Source: Anaerolineae bacterium
GTDB taxonomy: Bacteria > Chloroflexota > Anaerolineae > Aggregatilineales > Phototrophicaceae
Assembly: GCA_019912965.1 (NCBI GenBank)
Contig: JAIOHM010000139.1
Coordinates: forward strand, 16,854-80,853
Length of the DNA stretch: 64,000 nt
Reading direction: 5' to 3'
The notes under the pieces are model-generated. The model ran no database searches, was not told where the DNA came from, and saw only the letters and a program-made list of their open reading frames with translations. This document shows, in pieces, positions 1 through 11,242 of the stretch (positions are counted from its first letter, which is position 1; each line of letters starts with the position of its first letter). The position numbers and the translations under genes were made by a program.

Positions 1-1
1 C

Positions 2-1669
<1,668 letters not shown>

Positions 1670-1689
1670 GATTACAGCGTGTTACAGGA

Positions 1690-2190
1690 TTGGCGTCGTT
1701 GTCAGTTTCGAGTTTCGAGTTTCCAGTTGCCAGAAAATTCACCTCACTCACGAGTGGCTGACAGGGTTCAGGCGACAGATGTATTGCGGCGATTTGGGAT
1801 GGGAGTGCTGCTGCAATACTTGCTGAACAGCTTACCGTTATCAGTTCACAGAAAAAGGCGGAAGGTGGCGGCGGCGGCGGCGATGGCGGCGTGGCGAAAA
1901 GGGTTTGGCCGCCACTGTAGTTATCGGTTGTTAGTTCACAGTTTTCAGTTCAATGCGTAAGGCTGGGTTTGCGGCGATTGCGGCGATTGCGAAAATGGGT
2001 TTGCGCGCAAATGGGGATTGTCGTCGTCGTCGTCGTTGTCGGGATGGGTTTGGGCGACACGTATCGGTTGATAAGATGCGAAAAATTCTGCAAATGCGGC
2101 AAATGCGAAGCAGGATGTTGTGCAGATTTCGCACGTTTTGGGATTAAGCGGGCGCAACATGTTGCGCCCCTACAATTATCATAGAATAAA
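1690..2190. repeat. Dispersed intergenic repeat, copy A
   Basis: This gene-free stretch after atpD resembles 27840-28435 in block order: a cagtt/gagtt-rich start ending in TTGCCAGAAAA, then GTTTGCGGCGATTGC, GGGTTTGCGCGCAAA, a GTC microsatellite, GTCGGGATGGGTTTG, GACACGTATCG, ATAAGATGCGAAAAAT and TGCAGATTTCGCA. It ends in a GGGCGCAACATGTTGCGCCC palindrome (2150-2169). Copy A carries five GTC units near 2029-2043 and an extra GGC-rich block near 1866-1900 that copy B lacks. No transposase is present. Several short open frames here have no recognisable protein. Confidence 0.75.
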
Positions 2191-2250
2191 AGTTCTGATT
2201 GGTCAATCGGGGCGGGGTTCGGGGTTGGATGGAATTGGGTTAGAAATCAC

Positions 2251-2321
2251 CTCACCCCTAGCCCCTCTCCAAACTGGAGAGGGGAATCAAACCGGATGCC
2301 CCTACAATGGGGTTGGGGTGA
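2251..2321. repeat. CTCACCCC...GGAGAGGGG palindromic element
   Basis: Nested inverted repeat: CCCCTCTCC (2262-2270) pairs with GGAGAGGGG (2276-2284), and an outer arm CTCACCCC pairs with GGGGTGAG at 2315-2322. Relatives occur at 61529-61561 (opposite orientation), 28227-28261 and 63968-64000. The rest of 2322-2498 is G-rich and shows no gene that I can support. Confidence 0.6.
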
Positions 2322-2498
2322 GCATTGGAATCGTGGGTGTGATGGTGGGCGTAGCAGATGGGGATTGGCGTATCGGAAGTGGTAGGGGAAGCGATGGGTG
2401 TCCAGACGGGGATGGCGTTGGTGGGGAATGGCGTCAGGGCGAATCGTTGGTGGATGCGATTCTGCTTAGCAGGTTACTGACCGTGCGACACCTTAAAC

Positions 2499-2527
2499 TT
2501 GCTGAAAATAGGTTATGGCGGTATATT
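2499..2527 (+). promoter_or_regulatory. Candidate promoter of the FHA-receiver gene
   Basis: TTGCTG (2499-2504), 17 nt, TATATT (2522-2527). The -10 matches consensus at five of six positions and the -35 at only three. Confidence 0.35.
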
Positions 2528-2546
2528 TTTATGGTCATCTGTAACA

Positions 2547-2564
2547 ATAGTACATCAATACTAT
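2547..2564. promoter_or_regulatory. Inverted repeat between promoter and start, possible operator
   Basis: ATAGTA (2547-2552), six bases, TACTAT (2559-2564) is a perfect inverted repeat about 20 nt downstream of the candidate -10 and 92 nt before the FHA-receiver start. Its protein partner is unknown. Confidence 0.3.
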
Positions 2565-2655
2565 ACGGTGAATCTTCAAGCCCGTTTACCATGAAATCAC
2601 GGTTAGAATAGTTACGTAAAAAATACCCTGCCCTGATGCAGGGAAGGACTCCCAG

Positions 2656-3534
2656 ATGTCAAATGAGTTCGATACCCGCCACTTGAATCTGCCGGAAAGC
2701 GAACAATATACCCCTGTGCGGGCGACGACGGGTTCATTGAACGACGCGCTGCCGTGGGTGATTGAGTTCCGTGTGGTGGGGACGGCTTCGACTGTTCAGG
2801 CGCAGGTTCATGAAGCGATGGTTATTGGGCGCGCTGATCCCCAAACCGGGAATTATCCAGCAGTTGATCTGGGGCCGCATGGCGCTTATCACAACGGCGT
2901 TTCGCGGCAGCACGCGGTGGTGCTGGTGCATGATAACCGTATCAAGATCAAGGATTTGGGCAGCATCAACGGCACGAAACTGAACGGTTTCCAATTGGTG
3001 GCTGGACAGGAATACCGACTGCGCCATGGTGACGAACTGGAAATCGGGCAGATTAAACTGCAAGTGCGGTTCGCGGTTGTGCCGACGGCGGAAGCTGCAC
3101 CGGGCAGTACCGCACCTACTCATGCGGCCATTCCGGTGCTGGGACGCGGCGAACATATCCTGATTGTGGAAGATGATCCCGATGTGGGCAAGGTATTCAA
3201 AATTGCTTTGCAGCACGCGGGTTTTATGGTGACGGTGCTGGAAACCGGTGCATCTGCGTTGGGGGCGATTACCCAGGGTGTGCCGGATGCGCTGGTGGTT
3301 GATCTGATGCTGCCGGATATGGATGGACTCGATCTGCTGCGGTATGTCCGCAAGCATGAATCGTCACCTGTACCCGTAATTGTATGCTCTGGCGCAACGG
3401 GTGGTTATCAGATGAATCAGGCTAAAGAGTCCGGGGCGAATCTGTTCCTGACCAAACCCGTGAGTGTGGAAGAATTGGTGAAGGCCGTGGCGGAGATGGT
3501 CAAGAAGCCTGCGCCGAATCTGGCGGCTTCGTAA
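2656..3534 (+). CDS. FHA domain plus response-regulator receiver protein
   Basis: 292 aa, cytoplasmic. Residues about 35-135 form a forkhead-associated phosphopeptide-binding domain: VIGRAD, then the GVSRQHA motif, then KDLGSINGTKLNG. After a Pro/Ala/Thr linker, residues about 165-285 are a CheY-like receiver with the acidic pair EDD, phospho-acceptor Asp in VVDLMLPDMDG, a Ser in VCSG and the conserved Lys in LTKP. There is no DNA-binding output domain, so it probably works by protein contacts, linking Ser/Thr phosphorylation to two-component signalling (inference). The start is fixed by GGGAAGGA about 8 nt upstream. It is a single-gene unit with a terminator after it. Confidence 0.88.
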   Translation: MSNEFDTRHLNLPESEQYTPVRATTGSLNDALPWVIEFRVVGTASTVQAQVHEAMVIGRADPQTGNYPAVDLGPHGAYHNGVSRQHAVVLVHDNRIKIKDLGSINGTKLNGFQLVAGQEYRLRHGDELEIGQIKLQVRFAVVPTAEAAPGSTAPTHAAIPVLGRGEHILIVEDDPDVGKVFKIALQHAGFMVTVLETGASALGAITQGVPDALVVDLMLPDMDGLDLLRYVRKHESSPVPVIVCSGATGGYQMNQAKESGANLFLTKPVSVEELVKAVAEMVKKPAPNLAAS

Positions 3535-3573
3535 GAACGAACCGCCAAGCCGCCAAAATAAAAAGAAAGTATG

Positions 3574-3600
3574 AGAGGTGTGGGAGACTGCACCTCTTTT
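3574..3600 (+). terminator. Intrinsic terminator after the FHA-receiver gene
   Basis: AGAGGTG (3574-3580), 10-nt loop, CACCTCT (3591-3597), ending in a short T run (TTTT 3597-3600). It separates this gene from the ribosomal cluster. Confidence 0.65.
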
Positions 3601-3665
3601 GATTCGAGTTGGCAAAGATGCATGAGGGTTTTAGGCGGTTGACCTGTCAATTCGCACAATGTGCC

Positions 3666-3694
3666 TTGACACCACACGCCTGTAATGCTAGTAT
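3666..3694 (+). promoter_or_regulatory. Promoter of the str/ribosomal protein cluster
   Basis: TTGACA (3666-3671), exactly 17 nt, TAGTAT (3689-3694), with TGC directly before the -10 (extended -10). This is the strongest sigma70-like promoter I see in the window. It gives a leader of about 180 nt before rpsL. Confidence 0.8.
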
Positions 3695-3807
3695 CCTGTC
3701 CCATTGACAGCGCACAACCTCCTTTGTGAGGCAATGTCCGCTGAATTGAGTGAATGACGGCGAAAGCGTCTCGTGCGCGGGATAGCTCGCCTTCCGGTAA
3801 GACGTAT

Positions 3808-3839
3808 ACGGGCGTTCTCTCATCTCGAAGATCGCCCGT
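3808..3839 (+). promoter_or_regulatory. Leader hairpin upstream of rpsL
   Basis: ACGGGCG (3808-3814) pairs perfectly with CGCCCGT (3833-3839) and is followed by TTTGCTTG. It lies in the long leader, 40 nt before the rpsL start. It could be an attenuator or a binding site for autogenous control by a ribosomal protein; the sequence does not say which. Confidence 0.4.
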
Positions 3840-3878
3840 TTGCTTGCCCAAAAACGGTTTATCTATTTGGAGCAATGT

Positions 3879-4319
3879 ATGCCAACCATCAACCAGTTGG
3901 TGCGTAAGGGCCGTAAGGCGAAGAAAAGCAAGTCTAAAGCACCTGCGCTTCAATATACCCTGAACGCTTATTCGCAGAAGCGCACCCGTCGCCGTAAGGG
4001 CGCACCGCAGAAGCGTGGCGTTTGCACGGTGGTCAAGACCATGACCCCCAAGAAGCCGAACTCGGCGCTCCGCAAGGTAGCCCGCGTCCGTCTGACCAAC
4101 CAGATCGAAGTCACCGCCTACATTCCCGGCGAAGGGCACAGCCTCCAGGAACACAGCGTGGTGCTGGTGCGCGGCGGTCGTGTGAAAGACCTGCCCGGCG
4201 TGCGCTATCACATCGTGCGTGGAACGCTGGACACCGACGGCGTGAAGAACCGCGAACAGTCGCGCAGCAAGTACGGCGCAAAACGTCCGAAGGCTGGCGC
4301 TCCAGCGGGTAAGAAGTAA
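3879..4319 (+). CDS. rpsL: 30S ribosomal protein S12
   Basis: 146 aa starting [11 protein letters not shown], with TTGGAG just upstream; an earlier in-frame start would only add an unrelated leader. S12 sits at the decoding centre, and the [13 protein letters not shown] and [13 protein letters not shown] loops are intact. Compared with the usual 124-135 aa, there is an insertion of about 16 residues ([16 protein letters not shown]) between the basic N-terminus and the [12 protein letters not shown] strand, plus a short basic tail ([16 protein letters not shown]). First gene after the cluster promoter. Confidence 0.97.
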   Translation: MPTINQLVRKGRKAKKSKSKAPALQYTLNAYSQKRTRRRKGAPQKRGVCTVVKTMTPKKPNSALRKVARVRLTNQIEVTAYIPGEGHSLQEHSVVLVRGGRVKDLPGVRYHIVRGTLDTDGVKNREQSRSKYGAKRPKAGAPAGKK

Positions 4320-4340
4320 AGATAACGAGGCGAATGAATT

Positions 4341-4808
4341 ATGTCGAGAAGAAGCAGCCCTCCGAAGCGGCGCATCCCGCCGGACAAGAAGTTCAACAGC
4401 ATTTATATCACGATGTTCGTCAACCGCATGATGTACGGCGGCAAGCGCAGCACTGCGCTGGCGATTATGTACGGTGCGTTCGACATTATTGAAGAAAAAG
4501 CCAAGCGTAATCCGCTGGAAATTTTCGAGCAGGCGCTGCGTAATGTGACGCCGGCTGTTGAAGTTAAGCCCATGCGCGTCGGTGGTTCGACGTATCAGGT
4601 GCCAGTGGATGTGCCGCATGATCGCGGTGTGTCATTGGCGATGCGCTGGTTGCTGGAAACCACTCGTAAACGGGGTGGACGTAATATGGCGGAAAAACTT
4701 TCCGCTGAACTGCTGGACGCGGCCAACAGTCAGGGCGCTTCCATCAAGAAGAAAGACGATACCCACCGCATGGCGGAAGCGAACCGCGCGTTCGCCCATT
4801 TCCGCTAG
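4341..4808 (+). CDS. rpsG: 30S ribosomal protein S7
   Basis: 155 aa, full length. The protein organises the 3' major domain of 16S rRNA. Diagnostic stretches are [35 protein letters not shown] and the C-terminal [12 protein letters not shown]. It lies 21 nt after rpsL, as in the classical str operon, where S7 is the usual autoregulator; no regulatory structure can be assigned here. Confidence 0.97.
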   Translation: MSRRSSPPKRRIPPDKKFNSIYITMFVNRMMYGGKRSTALAIMYGAFDIIEEKAKRNPLEIFEQALRNVTPAVEVKPMRVGGSTYQVPVDVPHDRGVSLAMRWLLETTRKRGGRNMAEKLSAELLDAANSQGASIKKKDDTHRMAEANRAFAHFR

Positions 4809-4884
4809 GCGCTCTCGTGGTGAGGGCGACCGATCCGGTTACCCCTACTACAAAATGAAATGATAGGAACAGCCAGAGAGAAAC

Positions 4885-6987
4885 ATGGCGACGAAAAAAC
4901 TCGATCTGAATAAGGTACGCAATATCGGCATTATCGCTCACATCGACGCGGGTAAAACCACGACGACCGAGCGTGTGCTGTACTACACTGGTATGATTCA
5001 TCGTATCGGTGAGGTGCATGACGGTTCCGCAACGACTGACTATATGGAGCAGGAACGCGAACGCGGCATCACCATTACGGCTGCGGCCATCACGGCCAAC
5101 TGGAGCGATCACCAGGTTAATGTGATCGATACCCCAGGCCACGTCGATTTTACGGCAGAAGTGCAGCGCAGTCTGCGTGTGCTGGACGGTGGTGTGGTGG
5201 TGTTCGACGGTGTGGCGGGTGTTGAACCGCAGTCGGAAACCGTGTGGCGGCAGGCTAACAATTACGGCGTGCCCCGCATTTGCTTTGTCAACAAGATGGA
5301 TCGCACAGGTGCGAACTTCCAACGCTGCGTCGATATGATTGTCGAGCGCGTGGCGGGTCATCCGGTTGTTATCCAGATTCCGTATGGTGAAGGCGCGGAA
5401 TTCGCGGGCATCATCGACTTGATTGATATGGTGCTCATCACCTATGAAGGTGAGATGGGCAATGATATCAAGCGGCATGACATCCCGGAAGCCTACCGTG
5501 AACAAGCTGAAACCCGCCGTCTGGAAATGATCGAAAGGGTAGTCGAAAATGACGACTTCCTGACCGAGAAATACCTGATGGAAGAGGAAATCAGCAAGGA
5601 CGAAATGCTGGGCGCGATGCGTGCGGCCACCATCGCAGGCAAAATTCAGCCTGTGCTGTGCGGTTCGGCGCTGAAAAATAAGGGCGTCCAGACCATGCTC
5701 GACCGCGTGATTGATCTGCTGCCCTCGCCGCTGGATGTGCCTCCGGTTCGTGGAACACACCCCAAAACAGATGAAGAACTCGTTCGTCATGCTACCAATG
5801 ATGAACCGACGGCAGCATTGGTCTTCAAGATCATCACTGACCCGTATGTCGGGCGACTGGCCTTCTTCCGCGTCTACTCTGGCACGGTCAAGGCTGGTTC
5901 GATGATGCTGAATACGACCAAAGGTGAACGCGAACGTGTCGGGCGTATCGTCCGTATGTTTGCTGACCGCCGTGAAGATGTCGAAGAAGTGCAGGCAGGC
6001 GACATCGCCGCTATCCTCGGCTTGAAGGAAACCTTCACTGGCGATACACTGGCTGATCCCACCCATCCGATTGTGCTGGAAAAAATCAGCTTCCCTGAGC
6101 CGGTCATCGAGCTTTCGATTGAACCGAACAGTAAGGCTGACCAAGACAAGATGGGTGTTGCGCTGCGGCGTCTGGCGGAAGAAGACCCAACCTTCAAGAT
6201 CGAGGTGGACGACAAACTCGGCCAGACCAAGATCAAGGGTATGGGCGAACTTCACCTCGAAATTCTGGTTGACCGCATGATGCGCGAATTCGGCGTACAG
6301 GCGACGGTTGGCCGCCCACGTGTGGCTTACCGCGAAACCATTACCCGTCCAGCGCGCGTGGATACAACCTTCAAGCGTCAGACTGGTGGTTCGGGTCAGT
6401 ATGCCCGTGTGGTGTTCGAGTTTGAACCGCTGACGGACGAAGAACGTGCAGCCCTGCCCGCTGGTGAAGATTCAATGTTTGTGGACAGCATTCGCGGCGG
6501 TACGATCCCCAAAGAGTTCATCAAGCCGTCATTCAACGGTGCGAAGGACGCGATGGCAGGCGGCGTACTGGCGGGTTATCCGGTTGTCGGCATGAAGGTC
6601 ACGCTGGTTGATGGCGCGTTCCACGACGTAGACTCGTCGGAAATGGCGTTCAAGGTCGCGGGTTCGATGTGTTTGAAGGAAGGCGTTCAGAAGGGCGGCC
6701 CAGTGCTGCTGGAGCCAACCATGAAGGTCGAAGTGAGCGTACCGGAAGATTACACCGGAACAATCGTCGGCGACCTCTCGGCACGGCGCGGCATTATTGT
6801 CGGCATGGATCCGCGCGGCGGTGGAGCGACTTCGGTACGCGCTACTGTACCGCTGGGTGAAATGTTCGGCTACGCGACCAACCTGCGTAACATGACACAG
6901 GGACGCGGCGCCTTCACGATGGAATTCGACAAATACTCGATTGCGCCCAGCCACATCGCTGAAGAAGTCGTCAAGAGCGGACGCTAA
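4885..6987 (+). CDS. fusA: Elongation factor G
   Basis: 700 aa GTPase that drives translocation. G1 [19 protein letters not shown] near residues 17-35, switch [15 protein letters not shown]3 DTPGHVDF, G4 NKMD; domain IV carries the GGSGQYARV segment and the last domain ends in [15 protein letters not shown]. Length is standard. It lies 76 nt after rpsG. A long antisense frame overlaps it but has no protein-like features. Confidence 0.97.
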   Translation: MATKKLDLNKVRNIGIIAHIDAGKTTTTERVLYYTGMIHRIGEVHDGSATTDYMEQERERGITITAAAITANWSDHQVNVIDTPGHVDFTAEVQRSLRVLDGGVVVFDGVAGVEPQSETVWRQANNYGVPRICFVNKMDRTGANFQRCVDMIVERVAGHPVVIQIPYGEGAEFAGIIDLIDMVLITYEGEMGNDIKRHDIPEAYREQAETRRLEMIERVVENDDFLTEKYLMEEEISKDEMLGAMRAATIAGKIQPVLCGSALKNKGVQTMLDRVIDLLPSPLDVPPVRGTHPKTDEELVRHATNDEPTAALVFKIITDPYVGRLAFFRVYSGTVKAGSMMLNTTKGERERVGRIVRMFADRREDVEEVQAGDIAAILGLKETFTGDTLADPTHPIVLEKISFPEPVIELSIEPNSKADQDKMGVALRRLAEEDPTFKIEVDDKLGQTKIKGMGELHLEILVDRMMREFGVQATVGRPRVAYRETITRPARVDTTFKRQTGGSGQYARVVFEFEPLTDEERAALPAGEDSMFVDSIRGGTIPKEFIKPSFNGAKDAMAGGVLAGYPVVGMKVTLVDGAFHDVDSSEMAFKVAGSMCLKEGVQKGGPVLLEPTMKVEVSVPEDYTGTIVGDLSARRGIIVGMDPRGGGATSVRATVPLGEMFGYATNLRNMTQGRGAFTMEFDKYSIAPSHIAEEVVKSGR

Positions 6988-7056
6988 AAGAAGCCGTGAC
7001 GCGTCATGAGTTGATGCTCATACTCTCACCGTCACTCTGGTAAAATGTCATACTCG

Positions 7057-7080
7057 GCGGGAAGGCACAGGTCTTCCCGC
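7057..7080 (+). promoter_or_regulatory. Hairpin in the fusA-tuf spacer
   Basis: GCGGGAAG (7057-7064), 8-nt loop, CTTCCCGC (7073-7080). No T run follows, so it is unlikely to be a terminator. An extended -10-like TGGTAAAAT ends at 7046 just upstream, which would place this hairpin at the 5' end of a tuf transcript; I find no good -35. Confidence 0.4.
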
Positions 7081-7127
7081 AAAAATGTAAGCAGAAGTCT
7101 GAAGAGAGCATAAAGGATTAAGGACAC

Positions 7128-8321
7128 ATGGCTAAGTTTGAACGTAACAAGCCCCATGTCAATATCGGAACGATTGGTCACGTCGATCACGGCAAGACCA
7201 CGCTCACCGCAGCCATCACCAAGGTGCTTGGCATGAAGGGGCAAGCTGAGCGGATGAAGTACGATGATATTGACAACGCGCCGGAAGAAAAAGCGCGTGG
7301 TATTACCATCAACATCCGTCACGTTGAATACGAAACCAACGCGCGCCACTACGCACACGTTGACTGCCCAGGCCACCGTGACTATATCAAGAACATGATC
7401 ACGGGTGCAGCGCAGATGGACGGCGCAATCCTGGTCGTGAGCGCTCCAGACGGCCCAATGCCCCAGACTCGTGAGCACGTTCTGCTCGCCCGTCAGGTGG
7501 AAGTGCCCGCTATGGTGGTGTTCCTGAACAAGATTGACCAGATGGACGACCCGGAACTGCTGGAACTGGTCGAACTAGAACTTTCGGAACTGTTGGAAAG
7601 CTACGGCTTCCCGGCAGACACCCCGGTGGTTCGTGGTTCAGCGGTTCAGGCCAACGACTCGGCTAGCACCGACCCGAATGCGCCGGAATATGCGCCCATC
7701 CTCAAGCTGATGGACACCGTTGATGCGTGGATCCCCACCCCGGCTCGTGAAACCGACAAGCCGTTCCTGATGCCCGTCGAAGACGTGTTCTCGATCAAGG
7801 GTCGTGGTACGGTTGTGACTGGTCGTGTTGAACGCGGTCGTCTGGAAAAGGGTCAGGAAATCGAAATCATCGGTCTGCGTGAGGAAATCCGCAAGAGCGT
7901 GGTGACCGGCATCGAAATGTTCCACAAGGAACTGGACGCTGCCACCGCTGGCGACAATGCTGGTATCCTCCTGCGCGGTATTGAACGCACGGACATCGAA
8001 CGTGGTATGGTGCTGGCGAAGGCTGGCAGCATCAAGCCGCACAAGAAGTTCATGAGCGAAGTGTACGTCCTGAAGAAGGAAGAGGGTGGCCGCCACAAGG
8101 CGTTCTTCCCCGGCTACCGCCCGCAGTTCTACATCCGCACAATGGATGTGACTGGCACGATCACCCTGCCCGCCGGGGTCGAAATGGTTATGCCTGGCGA
8201 CAACGTGAACCTGGAAGTCGAACTGATTATTCCGGTGGCGTTGGAAAAGGGTTCAAAGTTTGCTATCCGTGAGGGCGGTCTGACCGTCGGCGCGGGCGTC
8301 ATCACCGAAGTTCTCGATTAA
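7128..8321 (+). CDS. tuf: Elongation factor Tu
   Basis: 397 aa, full length. The GTPase delivers aminoacyl-tRNA to the ribosome. [11 protein letters not shown], switch [16 protein letters not shown] (catalytic His) and NKID are present. There are local differences from the common sequence ([13 protein letters not shown] for [23 protein letters not shown] for CPGHADYVKN). AAGGA lies about 12 nt upstream. It is the only tuf copy in the window. Confidence 0.97.
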   Translation: MAKFERNKPHVNIGTIGHVDHGKTTLTAAITKVLGMKGQAERMKYDDIDNAPEEKARGITINIRHVEYETNARHYAHVDCPGHRDYIKNMITGAAQMDGAILVVSAPDGPMPQTREHVLLARQVEVPAMVVFLNKIDQMDDPELLELVELELSELLESYGFPADTPVVRGSAVQANDSASTDPNAPEYAPILKLMDTVDAWIPTPARETDKPFLMPVEDVFSIKGRGTVVTGRVERGRLEKGQEIEIIGLREEIRKSVVTGIEMFHKELDAATAGDNAGILLRGIERTDIERGMVLAKAGSIKPHKKFMSEVYVLKKEEGGRHKAFFPGYRPQFYIRTMDVTGTITLPAGVEMVMPGDNVNLEVELIIPVALEKGSKFAIREGGLTVGAGVITEVLD

Positions 8322-8350
8322 CACACGGCTGATATAACGGTTGTAAATGT

Positions 8351-8381
8351 CGGAGGGGAGGGTCAATGACCCTCCCCTCCG
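8351..8381. repeat. Perfect 31-nt palindrome between tuf and rpsJ
   Basis: Two 15-base arms (8351-8365 and 8367-8381) are exact reverse complements around one central base. The arms are G-rich then C-rich (GGAGGGGAGGGTCA). No T run follows, so it may act as an mRNA-end stabiliser between the str and S10 parts or be a repeat-family insertion. Confidence 0.7.
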
Positions 8382-8405
8382 CGCCAACCGCGCCGAGGGG
8401 ATATT

Positions 8406-8711
8406 ATGGTCAGGAACAAAATTCGTATTTGGCTCAAGGCGTATGACCACCGGGTACTTGACCAATCCGTACAACGGATTGTCGAGACGGCGGAGCGCAC
8501 TGGTGCGCGCGTGGTCGGGCCTGTGCCGCTGCCGACGCGCATCGAACGGTTTACGGTGCGCCGCAGTCCGTTTATTGACAAGGACTCGCAGGAGCATTTT
8601 GAAATTCGCACCCACAAGCGGTTGATTGATGTCCTCGACCCGGACAGCAAAACAATTGACGCACTTATGCGCCTGAACCTGCCAGCAGGCGTAGACATTA
8701 TAGTGAAGTAG
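8406..8711 (+). CDS. rpsJ: 30S ribosomal protein S10
   Basis: 101 aa. [32 protein letters not shown] and [12 protein letters not shown] are characteristic. It opens the S10 operon part and also serves as NusE in antitermination in other bacteria. AGGGGAT precedes the start. It lies 84 nt downstream of tuf. Confidence 0.96.
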   Translation: MVRNKIRIWLKAYDHRVLDQSVQRIVETAERTGARVVGPVPLPTRIERFTVRRSPFIDKDSQEHFEIRTHKRLIDVLDPDSKTIDALMRLNLPAGVDIIVK

Positions 8712-8718
8712 GGGGCGG

Positions 8719-9369
8719 ATGATGAAAGGCATTATCGGCAAAAAAGTAGGCATGACCCAGGTATTTGACGAGCAGGGGAACGCAATTCCCGTGACCGTCA
8801 TCCAGGCCGGGCCGTGCTTCGTCACCCAGGTTCGTACCGCCGACCGTGACGGCTATGTGGCTGTGCAGTTGGGGTTTGGGGAAACCAAACCGCAGCGCCT
8901 CACCAAAGGGCAGATTGGGCACTTACAGCGCAATAACCTGCCTGCGCTCCGTCACCTGCGCGAATTCCGCGTGAAAGACGGCGAACTGGATGTGGCGGAA
9001 GGCCAGACCATTAAGGCGGATGTTTTTGATAAAGGCGAGCGCGTGGATGTCATCGGCACGAGCAAAGGCCGGGGCTTCGCGGGCGGCATCAAGCGTCACA
9101 ATTTTAACCGCCAACCCAAGACGCACGGCGCGTCTGACCGTACCCGCGCACCCGGTTCGGCAGGTATGAATACCTACCCCGGTCGCACACTGAAGGGCAA
9201 GCGGTATCCGGGACACATGGGCAGTGAACGGGTGACCACCGAAAATCTGGAAGTGGTGGTGGTCGATCCAGAACGCAACCTCCTCGCCGTCAAGGGATCC
9301 GTTCCCGGCGTCAACGGTGGCATCGTCATGATTAAGCCGGCTCGTCCGCGCCGTCGCAAGAAGTCATAG
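8719..9369 (+). CDS. rplC: 50S ribosomal protein L3
   Basis: 216 aa assembly-initiating protein. [30 protein letters not shown] and [21 protein letters not shown] are standard. Two ATGs are adjacent (8719 and 8722); spacing from the GGGGCGG motif allows either. It lies 7 nt after rpsJ. Confidence 0.96.
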   Translation: MMKGIIGKKVGMTQVFDEQGNAIPVTVIQAGPCFVTQVRTADRDGYVAVQLGFGETKPQRLTKGQIGHLQRNNLPALRHLREFRVKDGELDVAEGQTIKADVFDKGERVDVIGTSKGRGFAGGIKRHNFNRQPKTHGASDRTRAPGSAGMNTYPGRTLKGKRYPGHMGSERVTTENLEVVVVDPERNLLAVKGSVPGVNGGIVMIKPARPRRRKKS

Positions 9370-9388
9370 GGCGAGAGGAGTAATCGAC

Positions 9389-10024
9389 ATGCAAGTTCCA
9401 GTAGTGGATATCAACGGTAAGCAGATCAATACGATTGATTTGCCCGCCGATATTTTTGAAGTCGAAGTCAACACGGGCTTGATGCATCAGGCGTATGTGC
9501 GCCAGATGGCAAATGCCCGTTTGGGGACACACAAAGTCAAGCGGCGCGGTGAAGTCAACCGCACTACCGCGAAGTGGTATCGCCAGAAGGGTACGGGGCG
9601 TGCGCGTCACGGTGCCCGTTCAGCGACCCAGTTTGTGGGTGGTGGTCGTCCGAAAGGCCCGACACCGCACAAGTACACCAAAGATATGCCGCGCAAGATG
9701 CGCCAGCAGGCCATCCGCTGTGCCCTGACCGTGCTGCTGCGCGATAACCAACTGGTTTTCGTGGACACGCTGAGTCTGGACACACCCAAGACCAAAGCCA
9801 TGCGGCAAATTCTGGATGCGGTGGTCGGCAAAGAAAGTACAGCACTGGTGCTGGTGAGCGACCGCAACGAGAATGTGGAACGCAGCGTCCACAATCTGGC
9901 AGATGCTCATGTCATCCGTGCGAACTACCTGAATATGCGTGACCTGCTGCAATACGACAAAGTAGTCGTGCCGCTGGATGCGCTGGAAATCATCAAGACG
10001 CTCTGGGGACAGAAGGAGCAATAA
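9389..10024 (+). CDS. rplD: 50S ribosomal protein L4
   Basis: 211 aa. The [15 protein letters not shown] loop ([23 protein letters not shown]) that reaches the exit tunnel is present, followed by [12 protein letters not shown]. In proteobacteria L4 represses its own S10 operon. It lies 19 nt after rplC and 2 nt before rplW, which suggests coupled translation. Confidence 0.96.
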   Translation: MQVPVVDINGKQINTIDLPADIFEVEVNTGLMHQAYVRQMANARLGTHKVKRRGEVNRTTAKWYRQKGTGRARHGARSATQFVGGGRPKGPTPHKYTKDMPRKMRQQAIRCALTVLLRDNQLVFVDTLSLDTPKTKAMRQILDAVVGKESTALVLVSDRNENVERSVHNLADAHVIRANYLNMRDLLQYDKVVVPLDALEIIKTLWGQKEQ

Positions 10025-10026
10025 TT

Positions 10027-10323
10027 ATGGCTGAAATTCACCTGTATGAAGTGCTCAAACGTCCCGTCATCACCGAGAAGTCGGCGGTTCAATCTGACGA
10101 ACTCAACCAGTACGTCTTCGAGGTTGCGCCGGATGCAAACAAAATCCAGATCAAAGAAGCGGTTGAGCTGATCTTTGAAGTGACGGTTTTGAATGTAAAT
10201 ACGATGGTCATGCCCGCCAAGCGCGGACGCCGGGGCCGCAACTGGTATCTGCGGTCGCGCCAGTGGAAAAAAGCCATTGTGACCGTCGGGCCCGACGATA
10301 AGATCGAATTGTTCAATCTCTAA
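10027..10323 (+). CDS. rplW: 50S ribosomal protein L23
   Basis: 98 aa. [15 protein letters not shown] at the N-terminus and [16 protein letters not shown] are typical. The protein lines the exit tunnel and docks trigger factor and SRP. The stop of rplD and the start are separated by two bases. Confidence 0.96.
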   Translation: MAEIHLYEVLKRPVITEKSAVQSDELNQYVFEVAPDANKIQIKEAVELIFEVTVLNVNTMVMPAKRGRRGRNWYLRSRQWKKAIVTVGPDDKIELFNL

Positions 10324-10333
10324 GGGTAAGACG

Positions 10334-11167
10334 ATGCCGGTTAAAGTTTACAAGCCCACCTCGGCTGGCCGCCGGGGAATGACGGGCCACAGTTTCGAAG
10401 AAATCACCAAATCGACCCCGGAGCGTTCGCTGACCGAAGCGATTCGCAAGCATGGTGGACGTAACAACCAGGGTCGAGTGACGGTGCGCCATCGCGGCGG
10501 CGGCAGCAAGCGCCGTTACCGCATCATTGACTTCAAGCGCAATAAGTTTGACTGCGCCGCACAGGTTGTGGCTGTTGAATATGACCCGAATCGTTCCGCC
10601 CGCATTGCGCTGGTGGAATACGAAGATGGGGAACGCCGCTACATCATCGCCCCGCTGGGGTTGAAGGTGGGCGACCGTATTGGAAATGGCGATCTGGCGC
10701 AGCTCCGTACAGGCGATGCGCTGCAAATCCGTGACATCCCGGTTGGTACGATGATTCATAACATCGAAATGCTGCCGGGTAACGGGGCGCAGTTGGTTCG
10801 TGCAGCGGGAACATCAGCACAGTTGCTGGCGAAGGAAGGGGCTTATGCCACTGTCCGTATGCCCAGCGGCGAAATGCGGCTGATTAACGACCGCTGTATG
10901 GCAACCATCGGGCAGGTCGGCAACACTGACCACGCCAATGTCAATCTGGGCAAGGCAGGCCGCAAACGCTGGATGGGCATCCGCCCGACGGTGCGTGGTG
11001 TGGCGATGGATCCCGGCAGCCATCCGCATGGTGGTGGTGAAGGCCGTTCGCCCATCGGTATGCCCGGCCCGAAGACACCCTGGGGCAAGCCTGCGCTGGG
11101 TAAGCGCACGCGCGTCAACCGCCGTACCGATAAATTCATCGTCCGGCGTCGGAGCAGTGGACGATAA
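10334..11167 (+). CDS. rplB: 50S ribosomal protein L2
   Basis: 277 aa. [19 protein letters not shown], the peptidyl-transferase-proximal [21 protein letters not shown] with its conserved His, and [13 protein letters not shown] are intact. Full length. It is followed by a hairpin repeat rather than directly by rpsS. Confidence 0.97.
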   Translation: MPVKVYKPTSAGRRGMTGHSFEEITKSTPERSLTEAIRKHGGRNNQGRVTVRHRGGGSKRRYRIIDFKRNKFDCAAQVVAVEYDPNRSARIALVEYEDGERRYIIAPLGLKVGDRIGNGDLAQLRTGDALQIRDIPVGTMIHNIEMLPGNGAQLVRAAGTSAQLLAKEGAYATVRMPSGEMRLINDRCMATIGQVGNTDHANVNLGKAGRKRWMGIRPTVRGVAMDPGSHPHGGGEGRSPIGMPGPKTPWGKPALGKRTRVNRRTDKFIVRRRSSGR

Positions 11168-11169
11168 AA

Positions 11170-11228
11170 AGTGCTAAGTACCCAGTGCTGAGTACCCAGT
11201 GTACTCGGTACTCAGTACTCAGTACTGA
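11170..11228. repeat. Low-complexity hairpin repeat, rplB-rpsS junction
   Basis: The 75-nt spacer is almost wholly built from AGTACTC/GAGTAC/AGTGCT words: direct repeats with a period near 7-9 nt whose left half (GTGCTGAGTACCC) is complementary to the right half (GGTACTCAGTAC). Similar words appear at 16212-16288 and 63330-63381. Confidence 0.75.
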
Positions 11229-11242
11229 CGAGGAAAACGATT

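Noticed and set aside
1690..2190. Insertion sequence
   Set aside because: No transposase frame and no clear terminal inverted repeats or target duplications at the copy ends.
2120..2611. 163-codon plus-strand frame in the repeat region
   Set aside because: It begins in the palindrome and runs through G-rich repeat sequence; composition is Gly-rich and low-complexity, and no ribosome binding site is visible.
3417..4619. 400-codon antisense open frame over rpsL and rpsG
   Set aside because: It covers two certain ribosomal genes and their promoter, and shows no protein family features.
4744..6255. 503-codon antisense open frame over fusA
   Set aside because: It arises from the codon bias of EF-G; the translation is rich in His/Arg/Asn without motifs, and fusA itself is unambiguous.
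11170..11228. CRISPR-like repeat array
   Set aside because: Units are 6-9 nt without spacers of regular length, and no cas genes are present; these are hairpin word repeats.
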